DNA of 40,734 nt, from assembly GCA_964397425.1 (NCBI GenBank), contig CAYNID010000012.1, positions 1 to 40,734 on the forward strand, given 5' to 3'. Shown here in pieces: positions 24,597 to 32,060 of this stretch (positions are counted from its first letter, which is position 1; each line of letters opens with the position of its first letter). This stretch comes from Hallerella sp964397425. GTDB taxonomy: Bacteria; Fibrobacterota; Fibrobacteria; Fibrobacterales; Fibrobacteraceae. A model generated the notes under the pieces. It searched no databases, was not told the origin of the DNA, and saw only the letters and a program-made list of their open reading frames with translations. The translations under genes and the position numbers were made by a program.

Positions 24597-25769
24597 ATGC
24601 ACAAAATTTTTTCTCTCGCCATATCCGCACTCCTTTTTGTCGCCTGTTCGGACGATTCGGGAAAGCTTTCCGCCGCAGAACATGAATCATCCAGCTCTTC
24701 CGCAACAGTCGCCATTCCCGTTGACTATTCCCAAGGGCGTGCGATGAACACAAGACTCGGACGCGGAATCAACTTGGGAAACTCCTGGGATTCCAAATAC
24801 TATGGCGGAGACGTTCCCGATGAACCATACAATTTCGGCTACAACGATGGCCTTGACAATGCGTGGGAAAACGCGATTCAAAACGGCGATTTTGAAATCA
24901 TCAAGAAGTCCGGTTTTCAATCCGTGCGCATTCCTGTCCGCTGGCAGCACAATTCCAATCCGATCACCCACGAAGTCAACCCCGAACGCCTGGCCGGAGT
25001 CATCGAAGACGTTGAACAGGCTATCGCCGCCGGACTCACCGTCATCGTTGATTTTCACCATTATCAAGAGCTGATGAACGCCGGGAACAACTTTTCGAAC
25101 GACCCCGCGGCTTATGAAGCGGAAAAATCGCACTTCCTTGCCATTTGGACGCAAGTGGCAACCGCGTTGAACGTTTTTCCGGATTCCATGCTGGCTCTTG
25201 AAATTTTGAACGAACCGTTATTCAACAGTACAGATGTACTGAACGACATCATGCTCAGCGCTTATCATGTGATTCGCAGCGCGGCTCCCGGGAAAACCAT
25301 CCTATTTGAATCTTACCATGCGGCAAAATTCGCAGACCTGACCGTCCTCAAACTTCCCCAAGACGGAAACATCATTTATTCCGGGCATTATTACGAGCCT
25401 TACACATTCTCTCACGAAGGACATGGTTACACCTGCAAAGGCGACGAAACCTATTCTGTATCCGTTTCTTCGGACATGGCTCAATATGTCGCCCTGGCGA
25501 GATCCCTTTACCCGGACGTGAACGGCGGTCACATTCCCATGAATATGGGCGAATTCGGCGTTGCCGCCGGAAGCCGGAGCAGTTGTGGAACAAACGGTCC
25601 CAGCGACAAGTACTTCGCCCTGTGGTCCAAGAAAGTTGTCGCCGCGGCGGAAAAATACGATTTGAGCTGGCACTACTGGGGATTCACCAAAGTAGGCGGA
25701 TTCGAAGCTTATGACAGGAATAACAACCGTTACTATCCCGGCATTCTAGAAGCCTTGATGCAGCAATAA
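24597..25769 (+). CDS. GH5 endoglucanase-type lipoprotein
   Basis: The 390-aa protein belongs to glycoside hydrolase family 5, whose members cut beta-1,4-glucans and mannans with retention. A lipoprotein signal ends in LFVAC (Cys17), followed by a Ser-rich linker, and the catalytic barrel spans about 50-390. Visible features are GINLGNSWD, VRIPVRWQ, DFHHY (His154, His155), the acid/base Glu206 in ILNEP, HYYEPYTF, the nucleophile Glu319 in MGEFG, and a Trp-containing HYWGF near the end. No CBM is attached. It is divergent to the CBM11-like/barrel operon and ends back-to-back with lpxA. An endo-beta-1,4-glucanase is most likely; subfamily is unresolved. Confidence 0.93.
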   Translation: MHKIFSLAISALLFVACSDDSGKLSAAEHESSSSSATVAIPVDYSQGRAMNTRLGRGINLGNSWDSKYYGGDVPDEPYNFGYNDGLDNAWENAIQNGDFEIIKKSGFQSVRIPVRWQHNSNPITHEVNPERLAGVIEDVEQAIAAGLTVIVDFHHYQELMNAGNNFSNDPAAYEAEKSHFLAIWTQVATALNVFPDSMLALEILNEPLFNSTDVLNDIMLSAYHVIRSAAPGKTILFESYHAAKFADLTVLKLPQDGNIIYSGHYYEPYTFSHEGHGYTCKGDETYSVSVSSDMAQYVALARSLYPDVNGGHIPMNMGEFGVAAGSRSSCGTNGPSDKYFALWSKKVVAAAEKYDLSWHYWGFTKVGGFEAYDRNNNRYYPGILEALMQQ

Positions 25770-26531
25770 TCAGCCGATGATGGGATGGGAAATCTCTGAA
25801 AAAAATTCAAGCATGGCGGAATCCCCGGATTCCGCCATTTTTTGAGCCCTCTCTCCGATGGGCCGCTTGGAATGATAATATTCCCGGTAAAGGCGCTCTA
25901 TTTCAACAATGCGATCCTCGGAAAAGCGTTCCGGGAATTTGCGGAGAAGATGAAGGTTCACGCCGGCAAAGCGCAGCGGATTTCCAAGCGCCTTGACATA
26001 CGGCGGAACATCCCTGTCGACTTTAAGCGATGCGCCGACAAAGCTGAATGCGCCGATACGGCAGTTTTGGGCGACTCCGGCGGTGCCTCCGACATTCGCG
26101 CGCTCCCCGATTTGCACTCCTCCGGCTAATTGCACCGCATTCGAAAGGACCACTCCATTTCCCAGGCGGCAGTCATGAGCCACATGCGCATAAGCCATCA
26201 CCAGGGCGTCGTCCCCGACAGATGTTTTCCCCGTAGAAGCCGTCCCCCGGTGGAGCGTCGCATATTCGCGGATAACACAGCGTTCTCCAATTTCCAAAAA
26301 AGTCCGTTCTCCGGCGAATTTGAGGTCCTGCGGAACGGCTCCAAGAACCGCGCCGTCAAAAATTCGAGTTCCTTTGCCGATTTTTACATCGGGAAACACG
26401 TGTACACGAGATTCCAAAACGACATTTTCGCCAACAACGGCAAAATCATCCACAATGCACCAAGGACCGATGCTTGCGCTGTCGTCTACAAGTGCTTTTG
26501 GACTTACATAAGCAGAAGGATGAATCGTCAT
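25770..26531 (-). CDS. lpxA: Acyl-ACP--UDP-N-acetylglucosamine O-acyltransferase
   Basis: LpxA adds the 3-O-acyl chain to UDP-GlcNAc, the first step of lipid A synthesis. The 253-aa sequence shows the hexapeptide repeat left-handed beta-helix (e.g. IGPWCIVDDFAVVGENV) and MAYAHVAHDCRLGN, where His119 is the catalytic base corresponding to E. coli His125. The C-terminal helical part (LHLLRKFPERFSEDRI) completes the family length. ATG 26531 is where homologues begin, although no clear Shine-Dalgarno is visible; the open frame extends to 26570. The gene stands alone, not with lpxD or fabZ. Its stop abuts the GH5 stop with no base between. Confidence 0.95.
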   Translation of the reverse strand: MTIHPSAYVSPKALVDDSASIGPWCIVDDFAVVGENVVLESRVHVFPDVKIGKGTRIFDGAVLGAVPQDLKFAGERTFLEIGERCVIREYATLHRGTASTGKTSVGDDALVMAYAHVAHDCRLGNGVVLSNAVQLAGGVQIGERANVGGTAGVAQNCRIGAFSFVGASLKVDRDVPPYVKALGNPLRFAGVNLHLLRKFPERFSEDRIVEIERLYREYYHSKRPIGERAQKMAESGDSAMLEFFSEISHPIIG

Positions 26532-26563
26532 GGGAACAGAATAATAAATATATTTTGCGCGTG

Positions 26564-27673
26564 ATGCCAAGCATTTGCATTCTCGGAGTCCTGACGGCGC
26601 TATACGCAGCCCTGTTCCTGTTTTTTTCCATCGGACTTTTGCGCGCGAAAAGGAACCGCAGCGTTCCAGAAAAAAACTGGACCGTTTCCGTCATTGTCCC
26701 CCTTCGAAACGAGGAGGAGCATGCCCAGCGGACTCTTGAAGCCCTGGCGGCGCAGGATTACACCGGAAATTGGGAAGTTATTTGCGTAAACGACCGCTCC
26801 ACGGATGGCACAGCCCGGATTCTCGAAGCGTTCGCCGCGACACATCCCCAGTTTTCCGTTGTGCACATTCCCACAGACGCTCCTTTTTTGGAAAGCCCCA
26901 AAAAACGCGCCTTGGAAACCGGTTTCAAAGCCGCCAAATACGAAATTCTGATGACAATGGATGCGGATTGCATCCCGCCCAAAGGTTGGATCCGCTCCAT
27001 GGCGAACCGATTCCGCGGAAATATCGCCATCGTCCAAGGGCCCAAGAAAAATTCGGGTTCCCCGGGCATCGTCCACGCTTACCAAAAACTCGAAACATTG
27101 GGCTACACATCCATTGAAGCGGGCGGATTCAGCATGGGCGTGCCCATGGTCGCCAGCGCCGCGGCGTTAGCTTATAAAAAAGAGCTGTTCTTCCGGGCGG
27201 GCGGCTTCGGCGATTTAGTGCATCTTTCTTCTGGCGATGACGACATGCTCGTCCACAAGATGATCCACGAACCCAATGTGGAATTCTGCTACAATCTGGA
27301 TCCGGACGCTGTCGTAGAAACGGCTCCCGTCGACACATTCAAAGGACTTTTGAATCAACGCGCCAGATGGTCCAGCAACGGTACCCGCTACGCCAACCAT
27401 TTTTACACGCTTTTCTTGACGCTGATTTACACATTTTACGTTTGGCTGTTTGTCGCCCCCTGGCTTGCGCTGTTTGCCGAGTTCCCGTGGAGCTGGTTTT
27501 ATGTTCCGCTAGCGGTCAAAGTCGCCGTTGACGCCATCTTCTTGACCATCGGAGCAGTCCGTCTCCGCGAAGAAAAAATTCTTCTGGCCTTGCCGATGGT
27601 GGAACTTTTGCAAATACCCATCATCACCGCAGCCGTGCCCCTTGGCATTTTCAAGTTATTCCGTTGGAAATAG
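26564..27673 (+). CDS. Membrane glycosyltransferase family 2 (processive type)
   Basis: The 369-aa protein has an N-terminal membrane helix (about 5-25) and a GT-A domain with VSVIVPLRNEE, VNDRSTDGT and MTMDADC (Asp133-x-Asp135). GDDDML and the Q-x-x-R-W motif (NQRARW) typical of processive beta-glycosyltransferases follow. Three or four membrane helices follow from about residue 285. It would extend or transfer sugars from a nucleotide donor to a lipid or growing chain at the inner membrane. ATG 26564 is 32 bases from the divergent lpxA start. The long upstream frame overlapping lpxA is not coding. Acceptor and product are unknown; an exopolysaccharide or glycolipid is possible. Confidence 0.88.
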   Translation: MPSICILGVLTALYAALFLFFSIGLLRAKRNRSVPEKNWTVSVIVPLRNEEEHAQRTLEALAAQDYTGNWEVICVNDRSTDGTARILEAFAATHPQFSVVHIPTDAPFLESPKKRALETGFKAAKYEILMTMDADCIPPKGWIRSMANRFRGNIAIVQGPKKNSGSPGIVHAYQKLETLGYTSIEAGGFSMGVPMVASAAALAYKKELFFRAGGFGDLVHLSSGDDDMLVHKMIHEPNVEFCYNLDPDAVVETAPVDTFKGLLNQRARWSSNGTRYANHFYTLFLTLIYTFYVWLFVAPWLALFAEFPWSWFYVPLAVKVAVDAIFLTIGAVRLREEKILLALPMVELLQIPIITAAVPLGIFKLFRWK

Positions 27674-28940
27674 CCGCTTTTCCAAAATCCAAAGCAGCAT
27701 CCCGAGACAGGATCTTCCCTTGCAGCTGGAGTTCAAATTCCGCATGGATGATTTCCCCGATGCGTTTGCCGGGCTTTAACCCCATCTGGAGCAGATCGGC
27801 ACCCCGCAGCCAAGGTTTCGGCGGCGCCAAAAAGACGTTCAACTTTTCTGCTTCTTCCCGGAAGGTTTCTGCGGCAGAGCAATCCACCCCATCCAGGAAT
27901 GCCGCCGATTTCAAGTAAAGATACGAAAGGAACAAGCCGCCTTGCGCGACAGAAGAACGGCGCAGAAATTCCGCATCGAACGCATTTGGACTTTTTGCCC
28001 GAACAAGCAGTTCCGGAATGAATGCGCAAAAAACGGGAACGCGTTTGAGCAGCTGAATTTCGTTTGTCATCCGCGCCAAAAAAGTTTTCGCCGCCTCCGG
28101 AGTGTCCGCGCCCGACAGCAAAGCCGAAAACGCCAAAACTTCTTTTGAAATCAAATTCGGAACGTCGTCAAGTTCTTTTGATATGCGATCCAAAAGGATT
28201 CCCAAATTTTCCAAAGAGCCGTTCCACGGGCGAATTTCCGGGAAAAATCGGAAAAGATCCATTTCGCCAAATGCGGCAAGTCCAAAGCTGGGTCTTCCGG
28301 GTTTGAGAAGCCACTTCTTAAATTCTTCAAACAAACGTTCCGGCGAAAGATCCGCCAAAGAAAGGCTGCGGCAGAGTTCCGCCGTTTCTGGAGAAAGAGT
28401 CAGCGAAAAACGCGATGCGAACTGAACGCCTCGCAACACGCGCAAAGAATCTTCTGAAAACGCCGGGGAAACGTGGCGCAAAATTTTTTGTTCCAAATCG
28501 TTCTTGCCGTCGTAAGGATCGGACAGTTTTAATTCCGGCAACGAAAGTCCCATGGCGTTGACCGTAAAATCCCGCCGCCGAGCCGCCTCTTTGAATGTCA
28601 AGTTCAAATGCGTTTCAACTAAAAATCCCCGATGGCCTTCGCCGACTTTACTCTCTGTCCGGGGAAAAGAAAAATCCAGTTCTAGCCCGCGGCTCACAAG
28701 ATGAACAACGCCAAAAGCCCTGCCGACTAAATTGGGACGGCCAAAATTTTTCAATATGTCGAGCAACGTTTTCTGTTCAATGCCGTAAACTTCCACGTCG
28801 AAATCTCTTGAAGGGATGCCCAGCAACGCGTCGCGGACAAACCCTCCGACGAGATAAGACCTTCCCCCTGCAGCGCAAATCCGTTCTGCGATTTGCATCA
28901 GGCGTTGGGGAATTTCGGCAAGAATCCGTTCCCTGTTCAT
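27651..28940 (-). CDS. CCA-adding enzyme / poly(A) polymerase family nucleotidyltransferase
   Basis: The 429-aa protein is a class II tRNA nucleotidyltransferase-like enzyme. Its head domain has YLVGGFVRDALLG (30-41) and the metal-binding DFDVE (Asp46, Asp48). RRRDFTVNAM and the DSLRVLRGVQFASRF region of the neck that binds RNA follow. Family members add or repair the 3' CCA of tRNA, or add poly(A). The C-terminal third is less conserved and shows no HD domain. The ATG overlaps the upstream lipoprotein gene by four bases. The 3' end overlaps the convergent GT2 gene by 23 bases. CCA versus A-adding activity cannot be told from the sequence. Confidence 0.92.
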   Translation of the reverse strand: MNRERILAEIPQRLMQIAERICAAGGRSYLVGGFVRDALLGIPSRDFDVEVYGIEQKTLLDILKNFGRPNLVGRAFGVVHLVSRGLELDFSFPRTESKVGEGHRGFLVETHLNLTFKEAARRRDFTVNAMGLSLPELKLSDPYDGKNDLEQKILRHVSPAFSEDSLRVLRGVQFASRFSLTLSPETAELCRSLSLADLSPERLFEEFKKWLLKPGRPSFGLAAFGEMDLFRFFPEIRPWNGSLENLGILLDRISKELDDVPNLISKEVLAFSALLSGADTPEAAKTFLARMTNEIQLLKRVPVFCAFIPELLVRAKSPNAFDAEFLRRSSVAQGGLFLSYLYLKSAAFLDGVDCSAAETFREEAEKLNVFLAPPKPWLRGADLLQMGLKPGKRIGEIIHAEFELQLQGKILSRDAALDFGKAAISNGIT

Positions 28941-29227
28941 TGCGGAGAAGCTCCTGTCGAATCTACTGCGGAAGAATCCTTTTGGGAATCCGCATACATT
29001 TCATAAATGCTTTTTTTGAAACGGTTCGTCAAAGAATCCGATTTGGCGTATTCTTCTTGCTCCGCCTGGCATTGCTTCAATTCTTCACGCGTCCATTCCC
29101 GCTGATCCGGCGACATCGATGTGTGGTTCAATCGGTATTCGATTTCTGCACACACGGGTTTTTGCCGCTGAGAAGCACATCCCGAAAACAAGAACGCCGA
29201 AAGCAGGAACAACAAAAAACTTTTCAC
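28937..29227 (-). CDS. Small lipoprotein, function unknown
   Basis: The 96-aa product has a lipoprotein signal ending in LFSGC (Cys17). A short charged helical body (REWTREELKQCQAEQEEYAKSD) follows, with one Cys pair that could form a disulfide and an acidic end. I do not recognise a family. The frame is open far upstream inside the propeller gene, but GTG 29227 is preceded by GGAGG at 29236-29240 with ideal spacing and begins the signal peptide directly. The gene overlaps the CCA gene by four bases, so it belongs to the sigma factor-propeller-lipoprotein-CCA transcript. Confidence 0.8.
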   Translation of the reverse strand: MKSFLLFLLSAFLFSGCASQRQKPVCAEIEYRLNHTSMSPDQREWTREELKQCQAEQEEYAKSDSLTNRFKKSIYEMYADSQKDSSAVDSTGASPQ

Positions 29228-29247
29228 GAAACGACCTCCGCCATCAA

Positions 29248-31443
29248 TCAGTGAATGACCAAAATTTTGCCCCGTTTCGTCTTGGAGCCTTTTTTGACCA
29301 GATAATGATAAACGCCCGGAGCGACCAAGACGCCGTTCCTGTCGCGCCCATCCCAAACCAAACGTCCCCCAGAGACTTCACTTTCGCGGAATGAACGGAC
29401 TAAATGCGCCCCCGCATTGTAAATGGAGATGACCGCCGATTCCGAAAAATGATCAAATGTCAAGACCTGCCCCAAATCAAAGCGCACCGGATTCGGATAC
29501 ACTTTGAATTCCGGTCCGTCAGAAGTCATGAACGAAGACGTTTCCCGCAAATCCGCACGGAAATAGCGGGACGCTCCGTTTTTGTGAACGAACCAGACTT
29601 CGCCTTTTTTTGAATCCACGGCAACGTCATAAACAATGTCGTTCAACAGCCCATTCCGGCTGACATATTTCTTCGCGGCAAGCGTATCGGGGCTTTTCCC
29701 CGTTTTCCGAATCATGTAAGCGCCATTTCCAACAGTCCCCACCCAAAGTCTATCCTTCGGATCCAGGGCGATGGAAGAAAGGCTCGCCTGTTCAAAAGCG
29801 GCAATTTTATGCGGCGCCTGTACAGAATCCATGCCCGATTCAAAATAAGCGACTGCAGAGTTTGTAAGCGCCCACAGGCGCCCCGATTTGTCAAAATCCA
29901 TATCGACCAGAACATAATTGTCCGGTGTCGGAATTTCCGTCTTTCCAGAAAGGACCAGTTCTCCTCCCGTTTCCGAAATCGGTTTGAACCGGAAAATATC
30001 CAAAGAGCCTTGCCCGGAAACCCCCTCCGTCAATCCGGCGGCAGAATAAACAATCCATTCGGAGCCATCTTCAGAAAGTTTCGCCCGCAACGGTCCCGTG
30101 TAATTGCCACTTCCGATGCCATTGGCGCAGCTGACGTTTCCGGATTCATCGACATAAGCGATTCCATAACCGGACTTTCCCCAATAGTTGACAAGCCAGC
30201 CGATGCTGTCCGGCGCAACGTCTATTCCCGTGGGAACAAAAAAATGAGGCAAGAACCTGTCCATGCAAATATCTTCGCCATCGGTCAAATCCATTACCCA
30301 TTCCGCCCCGTGAGACGCATACATGCGCAGCCCCAGCCCCCAAACGCTGACCAAAGTCATTCCATCGGGCAAAATCGCCAGATTTTTCAGGAAGCGGGCG
30401 TGGGGAGCATCATCTGCATAAAAAGGCGACTCATCCACAGCGGCGGCAAAGTTCCACCCTTCGCCATCGCTGAATCCAAATTCCCCTTTCGCCGAGTGAA
30501 CCGTGACACCGCCATCCGCAAATCCGGGATACACGATATACGCGTCCGAGATGGGGAACTTCGTCCAGGCGGAAACATTTTTCAATTCTCCGTCATAAAT
30601 CCATGCGGAATCTTTTCCGACTAGGTAGGCGAAATCTTCGGCTTCCAGAATTTGCCGCACACGGGAAGAATCCCCCCGCCAAAGGGATGGAAAACTTTTA
30701 CTTGACAGCGTGTCGCCCAACGCGACAATCGGAGATTCAAAATCGTCAAAACCAGCCGAAATGGATTTTCCGTCCACATTGATTTTCCGGATGGCCGTTT
30801 TCGTAGAATCCGGGCTTTCAAATGTTTTCAACAACGTCCAGGAATTCGGATCCGCGAGCAAGACGTCCCTTTCCAAGGCGGTCCAGTCCATGAGGCGGAA
30901 AAAGACTTCATTTCCCACGGCGACAAGCAGGGAATCGCCAACTATCCGCATCGCCGAAGGGGAGACCGATTTGAGGGAAACGTCCCCGATGCGCGTCAAC
31001 GTCATCAACGATTTTTGCCGTTCCGCATCAAAGAAGGCGATTCTATCCCGGAATCCCAAAACAAGAATCGACTCCGCGTTTTGAACAAGTCCGGGAACCA
31101 GTTCCACCCCCGCCGAAGCGAAAGACCGGTTTACAACCAAGAACTTTCCATTTGCAATGAGTTTCGAAAGGATGCCCTTCGACGAAACGGCGTACAATTC
31201 TCCGTTTTCCATTCGGGAAACACCGAATATTTCTGACGCTTCCAAACCATCTTCCGAAGAAAACACGTCCGATTCTCCGCCAGGCATGATGATTCGCACG
31301 CCACCATCCGTTCCCAGAACAAGAGCCTGTTCTGTCCGGGCCGCACTGTAAAAAATGTCTGTCCGGGAAAAATCATTCCATGCGTCGATGGCAAACGCCA
31401 ACGACACACCGGACAATAGAAACGCTCGAAATAAAAAACTCAC
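29248..31443 (-). CDS. Secreted beta-propeller protein with FlgD/type IX-like C-terminal domain
   Basis: The 731-aa protein begins with a signal peptide (GTG start, cut near residue 18, SLAFA). Repeated Trp/Asp-rich blades follow, like the two-component-regulator propeller (e.g. DFDKSGRLWALTNSAVAYF, DPKDRLWVGTVGNGAYMI). The last 85 residues have the layout FKVYPNPV...ISIYNAGAHLVRSF...WDGRDRNGVLVAPGVYHYLV...RGKILVI. That is an Ig-like FlgD/T9SS type A sorting domain pattern, so export across the outer membrane by a type IX-like system is plausible. An in-frame stop lies one codon upstream of the GTG, so the start cannot be earlier. The gene follows the ECF sigma gene after 21 bases. Ligand unknown. 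Confidence 0.82.
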   Translation of the reverse strand: MSFLFRAFLLSGVSLAFAIDAWNDFSRTDIFYSAARTEQALVLGTDGGVRIIMPGGESDVFSSEDGLEASEIFGVSRMENGELYAVSSKGILSKLIANGKFLVVNRSFASAGVELVPGLVQNAESILVLGFRDRIAFFDAERQKSLMTLTRIGDVSLKSVSPSAMRIVGDSLLVAVGNEVFFRLMDWTALERDVLLADPNSWTLLKTFESPDSTKTAIRKINVDGKSISAGFDDFESPIVALGDTLSSKSFPSLWRGDSSRVRQILEAEDFAYLVGKDSAWIYDGELKNVSAWTKFPISDAYIVYPGFADGGVTVHSAKGEFGFSDGEGWNFAAAVDESPFYADDAPHARFLKNLAILPDGMTLVSVWGLGLRMYASHGAEWVMDLTDGEDICMDRFLPHFFVPTGIDVAPDSIGWLVNYWGKSGYGIAYVDESGNVSCANGIGSGNYTGPLRAKLSEDGSEWIVYSAAGLTEGVSGQGSLDIFRFKPISETGGELVLSGKTEIPTPDNYVLVDMDFDKSGRLWALTNSAVAYFESGMDSVQAPHKIAAFEQASLSSIALDPKDRLWVGTVGNGAYMIRKTGKSPDTLAAKKYVSRNGLLNDIVYDVAVDSKKGEVWFVHKNGASRYFRADLRETSSFMTSDGPEFKVYPNPVRFDLGQVLTFDHFSESAVISIYNAGAHLVRSFRESEVSGGRLVWDGRDRNGVLVAPGVYHYLVKKGSKTKRGKILVIH

Positions 31444-31464
31444 ATTTCAATATTACCAAAAAAA

Positions 31465-31986
31465 TCACGACATCTTGACAGACTCCAGGGCATTTTTTCG
31501 CATTTTTTCCATCGACAAGATTAAACGTTTGGCGACAGTCGTATGTTTGCATCCCGACACTTCCGCCAAATCCCCGATAGAGATTCCTTTCAAGAAGTGC
31601 AAATCGACAAGCGCTTCCCGTTGAGGGGGAAGCTTTCCAAGGCACGCCTTGACTTCGAGTGCGTCCCACGGCAAACGGGCGTTTTTGGCGTTGCGCTGCA
31701 ATTCGTAGCGGCAATATTTTTCGGAGGCTTTCCGAAAACGCATCAGACGGCGCAATTCGTCATTGCAAACATTTTCCGCCACCCGTACAAGCCATCCCAC
31801 CGGGCTGTAAAGGCTGCGGACATTTTCAAAATGGAGGTGAAGCCGAATGTAAACATTCTGCATAATGTCCTGGATAGGAACGCCGCGCGGCATTTTACGT
31901 TTGCACAATTTGTAAATTGTGTGCCGATGCAAATTCCAGAATTTCAAAATATCCTGATTGCGAACAGGCCTTTGTATCGAGGCCAT
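31465..31986 (-). CDS. ECF-type RNA polymerase sigma factor
   Basis: The 173-aa protein has a sigma-70 region 2 (DIMQNVYIRLHLHFENVRS and PVGWLVRVAENVCNDELRR, about 39-80). A region 4 helix-turn-helix follows (CLGKLPPQREALVDLHFLKGISIGDLAEVSGCKHTTVAKRL, roughly 114-155). There is no region 1.1 or 3, as in extracytoplasmic-function factors. AGGAG precedes the ATG. It heads a set with the propeller protein, lipoprotein and CCA-adding enzyme, so it may control them. No anti-sigma gene is visible beside it. The 74-base gap to the divergent dsbD has no clear promoter that I can place. Confidence 0.9.
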   Translation of the reverse strand: MASIQRPVRNQDILKFWNLHRHTIYKLCKRKMPRGVPIQDIMQNVYIRLHLHFENVRSLYSPVGWLVRVAENVCNDELRRLMRFRKASEKYCRYELQRNAKNARLPWDALEVKACLGKLPPQREALVDLHFLKGISIGDLAEVSGCKHTTVAKRLILSMEKMRKNALESVKMS

Positions 31987-32060
31987 AAGACTCCTGACCT
32001 AATCCGGGAGTTTCCAAAAAGCGACAAGTTGAAAAATAGTTTTGCCGTGGAGATCTTCTT

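Noticed and set aside
29809..30624. A 271-codon + strand frame opposite the propeller gene
   Set aside because: Antisense to a gene with clear blades and C-terminal domain.
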